DNA from: Maratus speciosus | Lineage: Eukaryota > Arthropoda > Arachnida > Araneae > Salticidae | Assembly: GCA_963932465.1 (NCBI GenBank) | Contig: OZ010786.1 | Span: forward strand, 594,073,038 to 594,137,037 | Length of the DNA stretch: 64,000 bases | Direction of reading: 5' to 3' | In this document: positions 23,340 through 33,789 of the stretch, piece after piece | Layout: each line of letters begins with the position of its first letter | Numbering within the stretch: the stretch's first letter is position 1 | Position numbers and translations under genes: made by a program | The notes under the pieces: generated by a model | Told to the model about the DNA's origin: nothing | The model's input: only the letters and a program-made list of their open reading frames with translations | Database searches by the model: none

Positions 23340-24059
23340 ATTGAAAGCCTTGAGAAATTTTGCCTTTATACTAGTATTAAAAAACAAAATTCCTAAACTT
23401 AAATAAATATAGTCTTTATTTTTGAAAAATATTGAAAAAGAAATGTAAATTCATGAAACGCCCTACATGATATCACTTTCTCTTGTACAAGACATGCATT
23501 AACCATATATTCGTTTTAAATGTGTGGTCATACGTGAATTGACCTTCACAACTAAAAAGAAATGGAGCATCTAGTATTGGTCGAGAATTAAATAAAAACC
23601 ATGAACTCGTGAAATTTAAAAAATCTCAGAAATTCTGTCCTAAAACAAGACAAAGAATGCTAATAAAATTTAGCGGTGTCATTTGCATCTCGGGTGCGCC
23701 ACTGTTCCATCAATTGTACAGGGAATGTGCCATATTCGTTACAGAGATGACCACCCCTGAAACCCAGCTTGAGTTTTTGTGTTTTAGTCCAATCCGGATA
23801 GAACAAACATAGGCCTATCTTAGAAAACAGAGTTTGACTCATAGTTAAATGCATTGTTGTTACTTTCATACAGATGTAATTCAGATTGCTTCGAACATCG
23901 TAATGGCGGATTAAAAATTAAAAAGATTCCAAAGTTATTCGATTTGTTTTGAATCTTCGTATTTTAGTGAATTTGAGGATGCTAGTAGGTCATCAAATAT
24001 GAAACTTGTGATTACAAAAGGACATTATTTCCGTCTTTTTTTAAACGCCGTAATCATGA
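23340..24059. other. No gene recognised
   Basis: AT-rich. A GC-richer patch at 23680-23800 shares a GATGACCACCC..GAA.CCCAGCTT phrase with 47957-47980, hinting at a small dispersed repeat. Confidence 0.4.
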
Positions 24060-24920
24060 AAAATTACTGTCATGAATAGTGCAAATATTTCTATTCTTTT
24101 TTTACTGGTCGAAATTTATCCCGTTGATAATCTGGCCCTTTTGTATTCACCTGATAATTAAGATCCAAATGTTAAAATTTCAAAAAAAAAACAATTAATT
24201 AATTTACGTAATTTATTCATACAAATTTACGTAATTAAAGTAAGGTGGAAATGAAGGGGTCTGACCAGTCCGGATTTTTAATACCAGTGTTTCTATACAG
24301 TCATGAATAGTACAAATATTTCTATTCATTTTTACTGGTCGAAATTTACCCCGTTGGTAATTTGGCCCTTTTGTAGTCACCTGACAATTACGGTCCAAAT
24401 GTTAAAATTTCAAAAAACAATTAATTGATTTACTTAATTTATTCATACAAATTTACATAATTTAAGTAAACTCGAAATGAAATGGTCTGACCAGTCCGTT
24501 TTTTTTAACCTTTTCACGGGCAAAGTACTTCTATTCGGAAAATGCCGAAATGAGTGATTAACACCAGAATTTACAAACAAATTTATTTCAAAATAAGCAA
24601 AAGCTTTTGTTCACGTACTTAATAAAAGGAAAATTGTCATTCTAATATTCTGGTGCCAGTGTCACATTTAGTGGTTAAAATTAGGTGGTCCAAAAAAGAA
24701 CCACCGCCCGTAAAGGGGTTAATACCAGAATAATGCTAATATTTCTATACATTTTTACTGGTCGAAATTTACCCCGTTGGTAATCTGGCCCTTTTGTAGT
24801 CACCTGATAATTACGATCCAAATTTTAAAATTTCAAAAAGCGATTAATTGATTTACGTAATTTACATAAGCTCGAAATAAAAGGGTCTGAATAACCCGGT
24901 TTTCTAATACTAGTATTTCT
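24060..24920 (+). repeat. Three direct repeats of about 230 bp, the third displaced by a MITE
   Basis: TTTACTGGTCGAAATTTA starts near 24101, 24331 and 24754. Each is followed by CCCGTTGRTAATCTGGCCC, CACCTGAYAATTA, AATTTATTCATACAAATTTA (shortened in the third) and GGTCTGACCAGTCCG-like sequence. The larger second spacing is explained by the TTAA MITE at 24509-24718. Confidence 0.85.
24509..24718. mobile_element. 210-bp TTAA MITE, CCTTTTCACGGGC family
   Basis: TTAA lies at 24505-24508 and 24719-24722. The ends CCTTTTCACGGGC and GCCCGTAAAGGGG are complementary with mismatches. Inner ACACCAGAATTTACAAAC pairs with ATTCTAATATTCTGGTGCC. Related copies are at 61925-62136 and a fragment at 30028. It lies between repeats 2 and 3 of the 230-bp series. 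Confidence 0.88.
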
Positions 24921-25949
24921 CTCAAAAATGTTTTTGCTAGGTTTTTATAACATTTGCGTAAAAGGTACCTTCCGGATAGGTTTCTAGAAAATTTGCTAGA
25001 AAAATTTAAAAAAAAAAATTCTTTTTGTTTTCTTTAAGTGCTATTAAAAGTGAACTGAGTGGCAGATCAGCGTAATAATGTCAATTTTATGCTTTATAAC
25101 ATGGATACCTAATAATATGAATTGTTCAGTTAGTATTTACAATAGCCTTAATAACATTAAATCTAAATATAACAAAAAATATCATATCTTAATCTTTTAC
25201 CGCAAACCTTAGATACCATGAATTAATCAATAACAACTTTCCTCTCGCAATGAAACCTGTAGCTTCCTTTGATCACTAACATAAGTTTGATATTACTTAC
25301 CTTTTTATTTCTCACCTTCCAACCTCAGTAATCAATAAAAGAATCAATAATTTCCAAAGCTTTTTGGAGTGAACTATACTTTAGCTATTTTATTTGTTCA
25401 GTTATTTTATCCCTTAGTTAGTTGTTTCGTTAATGTGCGATTCGTATAGAAATGTGTAACGGTAAATTTGAAAGGATTTTTCGTTTTTATTTAGTTTTAT
25501 AATTATGGCACTTGATATTCTTGTTTGATTTATTTCTTACTGAAACAGGATAAAAAAAATTATTTGTAAAAATTAACTTCGTCATTTTGTATTTTGCAAA
25601 ATCTTAAATGTTTTTTTTATTTATTTTTTTTTAATCTCGTATGAAGATAGAATTATTTTCCTATTTTCTGGGATAAATATCGAAAATTTTACTATTAAAT
25701 TTGTGCGAAGCGACCTATGCAATATAATAGATGTTAAGATTTGTATAAAATGTTTGCTTTTCTCCTTCTTTCAGGGTTCGTACTGGTTCTTGAATTTCCA
25801 GACCAGGAAATTCTTGGATATGAAAACGTCTCTTTAATTAAGGGGAAATTTCGAGCGTTTAACCTATATTTATTTTTCCATAAAAAAGTACTGATACTTT
25901 ACCTGGAAAATTCCCTCACTCGTACGAACTCTGTCCTTTTGATATATTA
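24921..25949. other. No gene recognised
   Basis: AT-rich. A short ORF at 25741-25950 begins with a hydrophobic run, but nothing around it supports a gene. Confidence 0.35.
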
Positions 25950-26315
25950 GGTTGAACAAAAGTTCTGGGAAATTTTTAATCTGATAGTTATCAGAATTTG
26001 TATCGTATATAAGAGTACTAGTAGTAAAGTCCAGACGTGGCTCCATGTGATTATGGCCTCATTCGATCAATGTAACACTTTTTCAAGGACAGTCGATTTG
26101 AATCCTTTAATGAAGTTGAGGAAGCACGTCAAGAGTTTTTCGATTCCAAGAAGCCGTCATGGTACTTCCAGCAAATCTGTAATCTGGCAGAACGATGGTA
26201 GAAAGTTCTGGACAATGATGGTCACTACTTTGAAGAATAGCCCTTGTTGCTTTTGTTGTTAATTTGCGCATAACAACGCAACTTTCACAAATTTCCCAGA
26301 ACTTTTTGCTAAACC
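25950..26315. mobile_element. Deleted irritans-type mariner, 366 bp
   Basis: TA lies at 25948-25949 and 26316-26317. The left TIR GGTTGAACAAAAGTTCTGGG matches the complement of the right TIR CCCAGAACTTTTTGCTAAACC. This is the irritans mariner end pattern. About 0.9 kb of the usual 1.3 kb is missing, including the first two catalytic residues. Confidence 0.9.
26028..26240 (+). pseudogene. Mariner transposase C-terminus, irritans type
   Basis: One continuous frame reads SPDVAPCDYGLIRSM, then a stop, HFFKDSRFESFNEVEEAR, QEFFDSKKPSWYFQQI, NLAERW, a second stop, and KVLDNDGHYFEE. The SPDxAPxDY block contains the third catalytic Asp of the mariner DD34D triad. The two premature stops and the missing N-terminal three quarters make it dead. 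Confidence 0.9.
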
Positions 26316-26325
26316 TAGTATTATA

Positions 26326-26600
26326 CAGGGTATTTCAGAACAGTGATTACAAACTTTCAATAGAGAGTAAATATACCTAGATGATGAGAAATCAAATAAC
26401 AATGCACGATCGGAAACACTTTCCTTTCGCGGTATTGACGACTCGATTTGTCAGACTGACCGATAAACGTCAATCATCTTAATTTATACATTTGTCCTTT
26501 CTTGTTATACTAAAAGACAGTTTTCTGAGAAAAAATTATAAGGACTGAATTCTTCGGCATACTTTTTGACAAAAAACATCGATAGACCTGTTTATATTCT
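26326..26600. other. Solo end of an ACAGGGTATTTCAGAAC-type element
   Basis: ATACAGGGTATTTCAGAAC next to the mariner resembles one terminus of a TA-type element. A partner end was not found within the window. Confidence 0.3.
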
Positions 26601-26602
26601 AC

Positions 26603-26760
26603 TTTCTAAAGAAGAATGTATTGGAATCGAAATTTTTTCAACTGCCGGTTTCCGAGGGATTCGTACGTTTTAGGAGTCACAGATCCCGAAATACATATTT
26701 TTACAAAATGTCTTTCTGTCCCTGCGTATGAGTGTTCGTCTATATGTGTGTCTTCTTTCT
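26603..26760 (+). repeat. Partial copy of the 16444-17623 element head
   Basis: ACTTTCTAAAGAAGAATG, then a CGGTTTCCGAGGGATTCG phrase, ACGTTTTAGGAGTCA and TTTTTACAAAATGTCT, matches 16444-16570 in order. The 145-bp core is absent. A distant GGTGGCGCTGAGAAAGC near 28260 may be a remnant of it. Confidence 0.7.
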
Positions 26761-26969
26761 ATCACCAAAAGTGTATGATATAGTAATTGAACCAAATTTT
26801 ATTAGCCCCTGGTATGCTATTACTTTCTCCCAGCAATTAAAGTGCACTTTCTAAAAAATAACGTTCCGTTGTATCAGCCAGCCGTAAAACAAAGCAGATG
26901 TATCATTGTACGGTTATACACTCTACTGCAATTTTTTAAACTTATAAGTATCGCACATTTTTAATTTTT

Positions 26970-27125
26970 ATACCGTCGTATTGGGCAAAAAAGTGCTTTT
27001 AAAGGCAATTTACTTGAAAACTGCGACTCAATTTATTTTTGAGATATTATTTTATTTTTTACTTTTTAGCTCCATTTGTTTTATTTTGGCAACTCAAGTA
27101 CTCTATTTCTGTAGAAAGTAAAGGA
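26970..27125 (+). repeat. Dispersed repeat shared with 61115-61265
   Basis: The order ACCGTCGTAT, GGCAATTTACTTGAAA, TTTTTGAGATATTATTTT, TTTTGGCAACTCAAGTA and GTAGAAAGTAAAGG matches 61121-61262. The class is unknown. At 61 kb it lies next to a Penelope-like fragment. Confidence 0.65.
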
Positions 27126-27292
27126 AAAAGATTTAGAAAATAGCAATGATATAATTGTGTTGCCATTTTCCCATAAAAACTGAAAAAAATATAATATGTG
27201 CTATTTAAAAAAAAAAATATGTAAATGAATGATTTCTGATAAATCATGGAACTATTATAAACTAAATTTAATTTTAAGTATATATATTAATA

Positions 27293-27618
27293 TTACAAAC
27301 AAATGAAGGCATATGAATAATCAGATAGCTGTTTCTTGTGTCGAGTTTCTTGAATTACATCCCTTTTTATGGATTTGCGTATTATTCAGCAATAGTGGCG
27401 TCATATACATACTTTACTGTAGATGTTGTTTAAGACTGGATCGTAAATGAGGAATTCTTGAGTGGATGCGGGTGGTGTCATTTTATATAAAATAAAAGCG
27501 TGTGTTTTAAGTCTTAAAACTGAAATATTTTTTGTACTGTCCATATTTATATACATAATTTTTTTTTCATCGGGGGCGACTTTAAATTCTGAAAAGGCAG
27601 AATTCCTGTTTTCTAGTA
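27293..27618 (+). repeat. Dispersed repeat, copy B
   Basis: Collinear partner of 6538-6860 with about one difference per 7-8 bases by eye. The longest shared words include AATAAAAG.GTGTG.TTTAAG and CTGAAAAGGCAGAATTCCTG. Confidence 0.75.
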
Positions 27619-27743
27619 TATATTTTTTTGCCCATGGTCCTACTTGGATTTGGAAATATTCAGTCGGAAAGGGAATAGCGATGTTTGTGCCATTTTCATT
27701 ATTTTATCATCGAAAATTGTATGAATTTGTGCATAGAATTACG

Positions 27744-28040
27744 CCCTCCCCCCCGTAATTGTTTTATCAAAATAGCTTCAAAAATTGCGTATTTAACTCA
27801 TTCGCGACGAGCGTCTTTTAAGAATTTTTATTCTTTTGCTACCGGTTTTTCAAAACAAAAATTTTCATCTGATTCAATCCGGAAATTTCTCCGATTAGAT
27901 AAGGCAAAATTTAGAATAAAAAAATAACTGGTGGGAAATGATCAAGGAGAGTTAATTACATCCCCGATGAAATCTCGGGTTGCGCAAATTTTGATACTTT
28001 TACGTTGCCCGAGAAATACTCGGGTTGCGCAGCGAGATGG
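27744..28040. mobile_element. TTAA-type MITE, CCCTCTCGCTGCG family, copy 2
   Basis: This matches 9523-9787 along its length (ATTGTTTTATCAAAATAG, GCGACGAGCGTCTTTT, CTACCGGTTTTTCAAAAC, AACTGGTGGG). It has an extra segment near 27975-28022 that duplicates the ATCTCGGGTTGCGCA phrase. The left end is eroded to a C-run. TTAA is kept on the right. Confidence 0.8.
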
Positions 28041-28831
28041 TTAAACCAAATTTTATATATATATTTTTTTAATAAGATCTACAGGTCCCAGTTGAATTTG
28101 ACAATATTCCTCGGAAGTTGGCTCTGTAATAGCGATTTTCGTACCATTTTTATTTGTGTATCATTTGAAACTGTACTAAATTATGCATAGAATTGAACCA
28201 AACTTTGTAAAGATGTTTTTAACTATAACGTCCCTGTTGAAAACGGGGATCAGCCAGGAAGGTGGCGCTGAGAAAGCCTTTTTGTGACATTTTCTGGATT
28301 TTTCGTAGTTTTGTTGTTAACTGCGCGTTCAGCAACGGGAACTTTGCATCCAGCTACACCGGCGATTCGTAAGAAGTGGTCGTACAACAGAATGACTAAA
28401 ATATTGATTTTATTAAATATCATGATCGACATCAGCTTGTTTTTACACCGATTAATAAGTAATTTAAGATGAAAATCAAAGTTGGTATCGTACTAAAGTT
28501 ATAACATTGGAGTATTAACATATGCATAGATGCCAACATAAGTTCCGGAGTCTGATACAACACAAACATGTTTCAAACCGGAAAATATACATAAAGAAAT
28601 GTGACTTCTTCCTATAAGGTACACTTCAGATTTCATTCTAAAATTTTTGATTAAATAAAATTTCAGGTTGGTAATATGTTCGTTGTGGATTAGACTCAGG
28701 AATAATTAAGAGATGTTGGAATCTATGCATATGTAACAACTTTATGAAATATAGTCGTGTATCCCACCAGTAGTCTCGTGACGTGCTTTTTGCTGCCAAT
28801 ATCAACCCTATATGATAAATATGCCCTATAT
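28041..28831. other. No gene recognised
   Basis: AT-rich. Short overlapping ORFs on both strands near 28250-28470 look like chance. GAAAACGGGGATCAGCC marks a GC-richer patch. Confidence 0.35.
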
Positions 28832-28982
28832 GATAGTTGCCAACTTTTACGCTTTTTGGATACCACTAAAATTTTAAGGAGATTTTCGCCTTCTTTATTC
28901 ATGAGATTTCGACGATTGAATGAGATAATATTTTCTATAAAATTTTAGTGGTATGAAAAAAGCGTAAAGGTTGACAGCTATG
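28832..28982. mobile_element. 151-bp hairpin MITE of the CATAGCTGTCAAC type
   Basis: The left arm (G)ATAGTTGCCAACTTTTACGC is complementary to GCGTAAAGGTTGACAGCTATG. Inside, GGATACCACTAAAATTTTAA pairs with TAAAATTTTAGTGGTATG. Related termini occur at 61676-61909. Confidence 0.85.
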
Positions 28983-29853
28983 CTCTAAATAATAAATTAA
29001 AACGAAAATCTACTGAAGAGTAATTAAAAGTTAAAAAATATACTTTAAAAGTTTTTTTTTTTTTATCTGGTTCGAATTTTAGAATAAAAATATAAAAAAA
29101 AAACTTTTGGTGCAAGATACTTATTTAAAAATATGATGCATTAAATGCTTTCGAATAAGCTATCTACCAATAAAACAAGATTTGATAACTTACTGAAATC
29201 CATTAAACAATGTTTTTTTCTGAAGAAATCAAGATTTTCTCTCTTTTATAATAAAGAATTCCAACAAATGTAACAGAAATCCTTATAATTGTATCCCCAT
29301 TTATCATTCTACTTTTAGTCCAAGCCTTGCTCTGGACATGCTTAACAAAACGAGTTTCTCTCATTGGCAACGTATTTGTTTGGAAATCACATCAATCATC
29401 TGGCTTAAATAACATAAAATGTTCCACTTTTAATGCAGTGTCATTGTGAGACATATAAAGATAAGCTAGAAAATCTATTATTATTTTTTCTTCTTCTTTT
29501 ATATCTCCAAAGTCGGTTTTCTTTTATATTAGTAACAAATCAGAAGATTCTGTATTATGTTTGAAAATAATAAAGAAAGAAAAGGATATTTGCAATTATC
29601 TGATAAATATAGTATGGAGTTACGTGGTACCGTTGTAAATGTATAATGTATTATGTTGATTTTATTAAAATGGAATGATGGAATTTATTAAAAAATTAAA
29701 AGAAATTTTATAAACAAGTAAATTTCAAAAAAGCATTCTTTAATTTTAAAAGGCTAATTTTAAAAAGATTTTTTTTACTTGTTAAGTAAAAAATTAAGTT
29801 ATTTTTATGATTGTATGTCATTATAAAATTCATAAACTACATTCTATTTAACC
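28983..29853. other. No gene or repeat recognised
   Basis: AT-rich, with several A- and T-runs. Nothing else seen. Confidence 0.4.
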
Positions 29854-30021
29854 CAGGGCTCGCAGCGTTCCTAAAATTTTCGTACTTTGCTACCACTAAA
29901 TTAAAACGATAATCTTAGTTGTATAATTCTATTATAGATGTCAAAAGGATATACCACGAAGAATTCTTAATTAAAATACTGGTAGCAAAGTACGAAAATT
30001 TTAGGAACGGTGCGATCCCTG
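29854..30021. mobile_element. 168-bp hAT-like MITE with perfect 8-bp duplication
   Basis: ATTTAACC is duplicated exactly at 29846-29853 and 30022-30029. The termini CAGGGCTCGCAGCGTTCC and GGAACGGTGCGATCCCTG are complementary. Pairing runs on through TAAAATTTTCGTACTTTG and then the inner CTACCACTAAATT / AAAATACTGGTAG pair. The 8-bp duplication and CAGGG-type ends fit a hAT MITE. Confidence 0.93.
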
Positions 30022-30027
30022 ATTTAA

Positions 30028-30090
30028 CCCTTTAACGGGCGGTGCCCACAAAAAGGACTTCTAATTTTAAGAGTACTGGCATTCAGAATA
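30028..30090. mobile_element. Fragment of the CCTTTAACGGGCGG TTAA MITE
   Basis: TTAA-CCCTTTAACGGGCGGTG followed by an AAGGAC / CTAATTTTA order matches one end of the 24509-24718 family. The distal part is lost. The hAT-like MITE inserted right at its tip. Confidence 0.6.
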
Positions 30091-30247
30091 TTTAAGAACT
30101 GTAGGTTGTCCCCTTAGATTTTTGCTATTTTCATTTTTAGTGTTTTGATCATACAATTAATTCTAGCAACTTTTCTGATTTCAACGCTCAATCTTAACTA
30201 AGGAATCATTATCCGTTGTTTCACATTTCTGACATACCACTCTAAGG

Positions 30248-30438
30248 CAGTGTTGGCAGATTGGGGACTTATTTTGTCCCCATATTATTGATTGTCACCG
30301 CAGTTTTGGAATAGAAATATTCGGCTTATTTAAAAATAGATTAAAAAGATTGAAAAATAAGGCGAATTATACTATTTTTAAAAAAGTGGTGACAGTCAAA
30401 TAACCTCAGTTAAACATGTCCCCAATAAGGCAACACTG
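30248..30438. mobile_element. 191-bp CAGTGTTGGC MITE with 8-bp duplication
   Basis: CTCTAAGG lies at 30240-30247 and 30439-30446. The ends CAGTGTTGGCAGATTGGGGA and TCCCCAATAAGGCAACACTG are complementary. Inner GTCACCGCAGTTTTGGAATA pairs with TATTTTTAAAAAAGTGGTGAC. Confidence 0.9.
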
Positions 30439-30446
30439 CTCTAAGG

Positions 30447-30680
30447 CATACTTGCCAACTTTCCCTTAAACGTCCGTAAAATGTGAGTTAAATTGACCCA
30501 AGTTAAACAAGTTTCGAACCAGAAATTTACTAAAGAAATTAATTCAAATAGATTTCATAGAGAAACGGGATTTTAAATGTATAATCATACATCAAATAAA
30601 TTTTCTGGTTAGTAACGCGTATAACCTGGATCAACTTAACTCACATTTTACGGAAATTTAGTTGAATGTTGGCAAGTATG
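30447..30680. mobile_element. 234-bp CATACTTGCCAAC MITE, adjacent to the previous one
   Basis: The left end CATACTTGCCAACTTTCCC pairs with GTTGGCAAGTATG. CTAAGG flanks both sides (30441-30446, 30681-30686), suggesting a 6-bp duplication. Inner CGAACCAGAAATTTACT pairs with AAATTTTCTGGTTAGTAACG. It landed in or beside the duplicated target of the 30248 element. Confidence 0.88.
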
Positions 30681-30686
30681 CTAAGG

Positions 30687-31018
30687 TGTTTCTACTCCAT
30701 CATTGTCTTGTCGCCTTGCAGTGTACAGAGATAATTTCCATTTTAAACGTTTTATTCTCTCAATAATACAAAAAAGGCCGTCTCTTTACTTATACAGATT
30801 ATTCTTTGAATGTCTGTCCTAGTTATGCCTAAAGTGCATTTTTCCACATTTCGGTGTCTTGTTTGTAATCTTTGCACCATACATTTTGCTAGCGTCCTCT
30901 CCATAAATTAATACAGGGAACAAATTGGCTAACAAACTTCTTCTCAAACATAGATGCACATTACTCTTCATAACATTACTGTTTTTCCCCAAAACACACT
31001 TTTCCTTTTTACACTTCT
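30687..31018. other. No gene recognised
   Basis: AT-rich. No ORF or repeat seen. Confidence 0.4.
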
Positions 31019-32191
31019 AGCCCAGTGGTAGGGGAGCAAAAAAAGGCCCAATTTGGAAATAATTAGGGGAAATCTGGAAATTTTTTTAATCCCTTCTGTT
31101 AATGTCTAGAATGAAAATGCTACGTTTTCTCCCTCGTACTAGGTGAGCGTTAGGAATTATACATTGATTTATAGTCAAAAAAGACGTTTTTTTTAAAAAA
31201 TACCATAGCACTATCTCGAAATCACTAACTTTTTCAAAAGAAAATTGTCCATACATATGTTGTAGAGCTTACAATTATGAATAAAATGAGTACTTACACT
31301 TAATACTTTTGTTGAATATTAAAGTCACAATTCTACTTTAAAATTTTAGCCCCATGGTCAGAGGGTTGAACTCAGAATTAATTAAGGGAAAACTAGAAAT
31401 CGTTTTAATCAATTCAGATTTGGTCTAAAATGAATATTCTATGTTTTCCCCTTCGTACTAAGTGATTGTTAGGAAATATGTACACATTTACTTTCGAAAA
31501 ACACATTTTTCTTTAATATTTTTAACAATATCTGAAATTGCGACCTTAATTTTAAACAAGAATATTAGAGTATTCATTTAATTCAAAATTTTAAGCTCTA
31601 CAACAGCTGTATTGGCAATTTTTTAATATAATTAGCTGTTTTGAGATATTGTTAAGGTATTCTGGTCTCTCCTATCTTGAAGCTCTTGATTAGTGATTAA
31701 GGCAAATTTTTGAAATGTAATTCCGACTTTAATTTTGAACAAAAATATTAATGTGGGTACTCATTTTATTCAGAATTTTATGGTCTAAGACATTTGCATT
31801 CAAAATGTTTTTGATAGAATTAACTATTTTGAGATATTGTTAAAAATATTAAGGAAAAACATGTTTTCGAACGTAAATACGTACATATTTCCTAACGCTC
31901 ACTTGGTATGAGCGGAAACATAGAATATTCATTTTAGACCTAATATGAAGGGATTAAACGATTTCCAGTTTTCCCCTAATTAATTCGAGTTCAACCCTCT
32001 GACCACGGTGCTAAATCTTTAAAGTAGAATTGTGACCTTAATATACAACAAAAGTATTAAGTGTAGGTACTCATTTTATTCAGAATTTTAAGCTTTACAA
32101 CATAGTTTTTTATAAAGTTTGTGATTTCGAGATAATGTTATGGTATTTAAAAAAAAACGAGTTTTTTGACCACAAATCAATGTATAATTAC

Positions 32192-32391
32192 CCCTCCGTC
32201 TACCAGACGGGTCCATTGGACCCGACAGGTACATACAAAATATTCATTCAAACCAGAAATTTCTTTAAAATAAACTAAGTATATAAACCAGACAAAAATA
32301 AGGTAAATAAATAAGTTAAATAGTTTTAAATAAAAATTCTGGTGTAGAACGTTTTATTAAAACTTGAATAAAATTCCCGGTAGATCTAGGG
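32192..32391. mobile_element. 200-bp TTAA-type MITE, CCCTCYGTCTACCAG family, with TTAC duplication
   Basis: The flanks are TTAC (32188-32191) and TTAC (32392-32395). The uninterrupted sister arm of the host palindrome lacks the insert, confirming the precise site. The left end CCCTCCGTCTACCAGACGGG and the right end TAGATCTAGGG share only the CCCT tip. Inner AACCAGAAATTTCTTTAAA pairs with AAATAAAAATTCTGGTGTAG. The sister copy is at 55576-55775. Confidence 0.88.
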
Positions 32392-32414
32392 TTACTAACG
32401 CACACCTAGTACGA

Positions 32415-32434
32415 GGGGGGGGGGGGGGGGGGGG
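32415..32434 (+). repeat. Homopolymer of about 20 G
   Basis: A run of G replaces the GAG/GAGGG of the other palindrome arms inside TCGTACTAGG-type context. Such a run in an AT-rich genome is unusual. Its length may be a sequencing or assembly estimate. Confidence 0.8.
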
Positions 32435-32532
32435 AACGTAGCATATTCATTTTAGAGCTAAACGGAAGGGGTTAAAACAATTTCCAGCTTTCCCCTAATT
32501 ATTTCCGAATTCAACTCCCTAACCACTGGGCT

Positions 32533-32929
32533 ATTCCTACATAGCTAAAAAATGTTTATGACTTCGGTTTGGCTGTCTTTCCATGCTCTAGTTTTCGTAA
32601 ATATACTCAGATTGCCATGTAACTGATGTATGCTATTGAAAATGAAGAGTGTAGCATTTATAGTTCGCTTACAGGGACCCACAATGTGATTAGTTACATT
32701 ATGGTATATGCTAAAAGCTGTTTCTTGCGCATTTTGATGTTTTGACAATATTTCAAATACAGTAGCGATCAAAAGTATTTTGACAAAGATAATAATTCAC
32801 TTAATTGAAAAGAATAATAAAATACAAAAATCAATCATTTATTTTATTTAACCATATTCAATGTTTTAATTTTAATAAATTAAGAATAAATATTAATAAT
32901 ATTAATAAAATTATATATATATATATATA
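32533..32929. other. Gene-free; one Tc1-type solo end
   Basis: ACAGTAGCGATCAAAAGTATTTTGACA at 32760-32786 looks like a Tc1-family terminus without a partner. A TA-dinucleotide run at 32911-32930 follows. Confidence 0.5.
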
Positions 32930-33108
32930 TACCGCAATTTCCCGCGTATACGCCGCGGCTCAGTTCAGGCTTTTTCATACCGGAAATTTTATTTAAAAAA
33001 TAAAGTGAAATAAATGCTAAGCTTTTGGAAGTCACATTTTATTTAAAACAAATTGTGGTAGGAAATCGAATTATCTGAGCCGCGGCGTATACGCGGGAAA
33101 TTACGGTA
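32930..33108. mobile_element. 179-bp hairpin MITE inserted in a TA run
   Basis: The ends TACCGCAATTTCCCGCGTAT and ATACGCGGGAAATTACGGTA are near-perfect complements. Pairing extends through ACGCCGCGGCTCAG. The flanking sequence on both sides is TATATATA, so a TA target is likely. Inner CATACCGGAAATTTTATTT pairs with AAATTGTGGTAGG. The arms are GC-rich compared with the surroundings. Confidence 0.92.
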
Positions 33109-33567
33109 TATATATCTGAATTTTGCCGTGCTGTAACTTTCAAATTTTTTAAACGATTGGGATGAAATTTTTCTTATGCTTAATACATACTAATGTATCG
33201 ACCAAGTTCGTTGGCCAGGTTCATCCGCCATCTTGTTTCAAAATGGCGGCCATTGGAATTTTTAAAAAAAATTTATGTTTTCTAACATTGTATAGTTTTT
33301 GTTATCTCTTTCTGACCAGATATGCACAAAGTGAAAGGAAAACCAGCTTCGTGCTGCTAGCCAGTTTTGCATAAAAGCGGCATGCGAGATTTCGATATTT
33401 TGATTAGTTTTGCGATTTTCACCCTTTAAACGTCATTTGCGACCCCATATTCCATTGCATTTTTTGTTCATATTGATGAGTACTATCATCCTCCTAAGTT
33501 TGTTGAAGCATTTCAGATACACCCTGTATGCAATTATTTGTAATGAAGCATCGGAATTTGTTAAATT
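33109..33567. other. No gene recognised
   Basis: It contains a GC-richer GTTCATCCGCCATCTTGTTTC phrase near 33218 and an ACACCCTGTATG solo-end motif near 33518. The ORFs here look like chance. Confidence 0.4.
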
Positions 33568-33723
33568 TCTATTGTTGCCAGTGGACTACTTTTTTTAAAT
33601 ACAAATTTCTTGATTGGAACCACTTTTTGGAAAGGACAAAGTTCGCCTTAATTATTAACATATTAATTAATGCGAAAAGGAGAGAAACTTTACTATTTAA
33701 AAAAAATGTTGGCTATCAAGAAA

Positions 33724-33771
<48 letters not shown>

Positions 33772-33789
33772 TCACTGGCAACAACACTG
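33568..33789. mobile_element. CAGTGTTGCCA hairpin MITE with an A-run
   Basis: The left arm TATTGTTGCCAGTGGACTAC pairs with GATCACTGGCAACAACACTG. The interior has TTTCTTGATTGGAACCACTT and GTTGGCTATCAAGAAAT, the standard layout of the family (compare 53910-54110 and 55329-55518). A long A-run has expanded in the right arm. Confidence 0.8.
33727..33769 (+). repeat. A-run of about 43
   Basis: The homopolymer lies within the right arm of the hairpin, where related copies have only about eight A. Expansion or an assembly estimate are both possible. Confidence 0.85.

Larger units (their letters stand above)
31019..32532. mobile_element. 1.5-kb palindrome with doubled arms
   Basis: AGCCCAGTGGT at the left is complementary to ACCACTGGGCT at the right, and homology runs through most of both arms. 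Each arm contains the same module twice: GGTAGGGGAG or GGTCAGAGGGTTGAA, then AATTAGGGGAAA, GTCTAGAATGAAAATGCTA-like, TCGTACTAGGTGAGCGTTAGG. The whole therefore has a four-module, twofold-symmetric layout. The right arm is enlarged by a MITE (32192-32391) and a G-run. No ORF. Confidence 0.85.
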
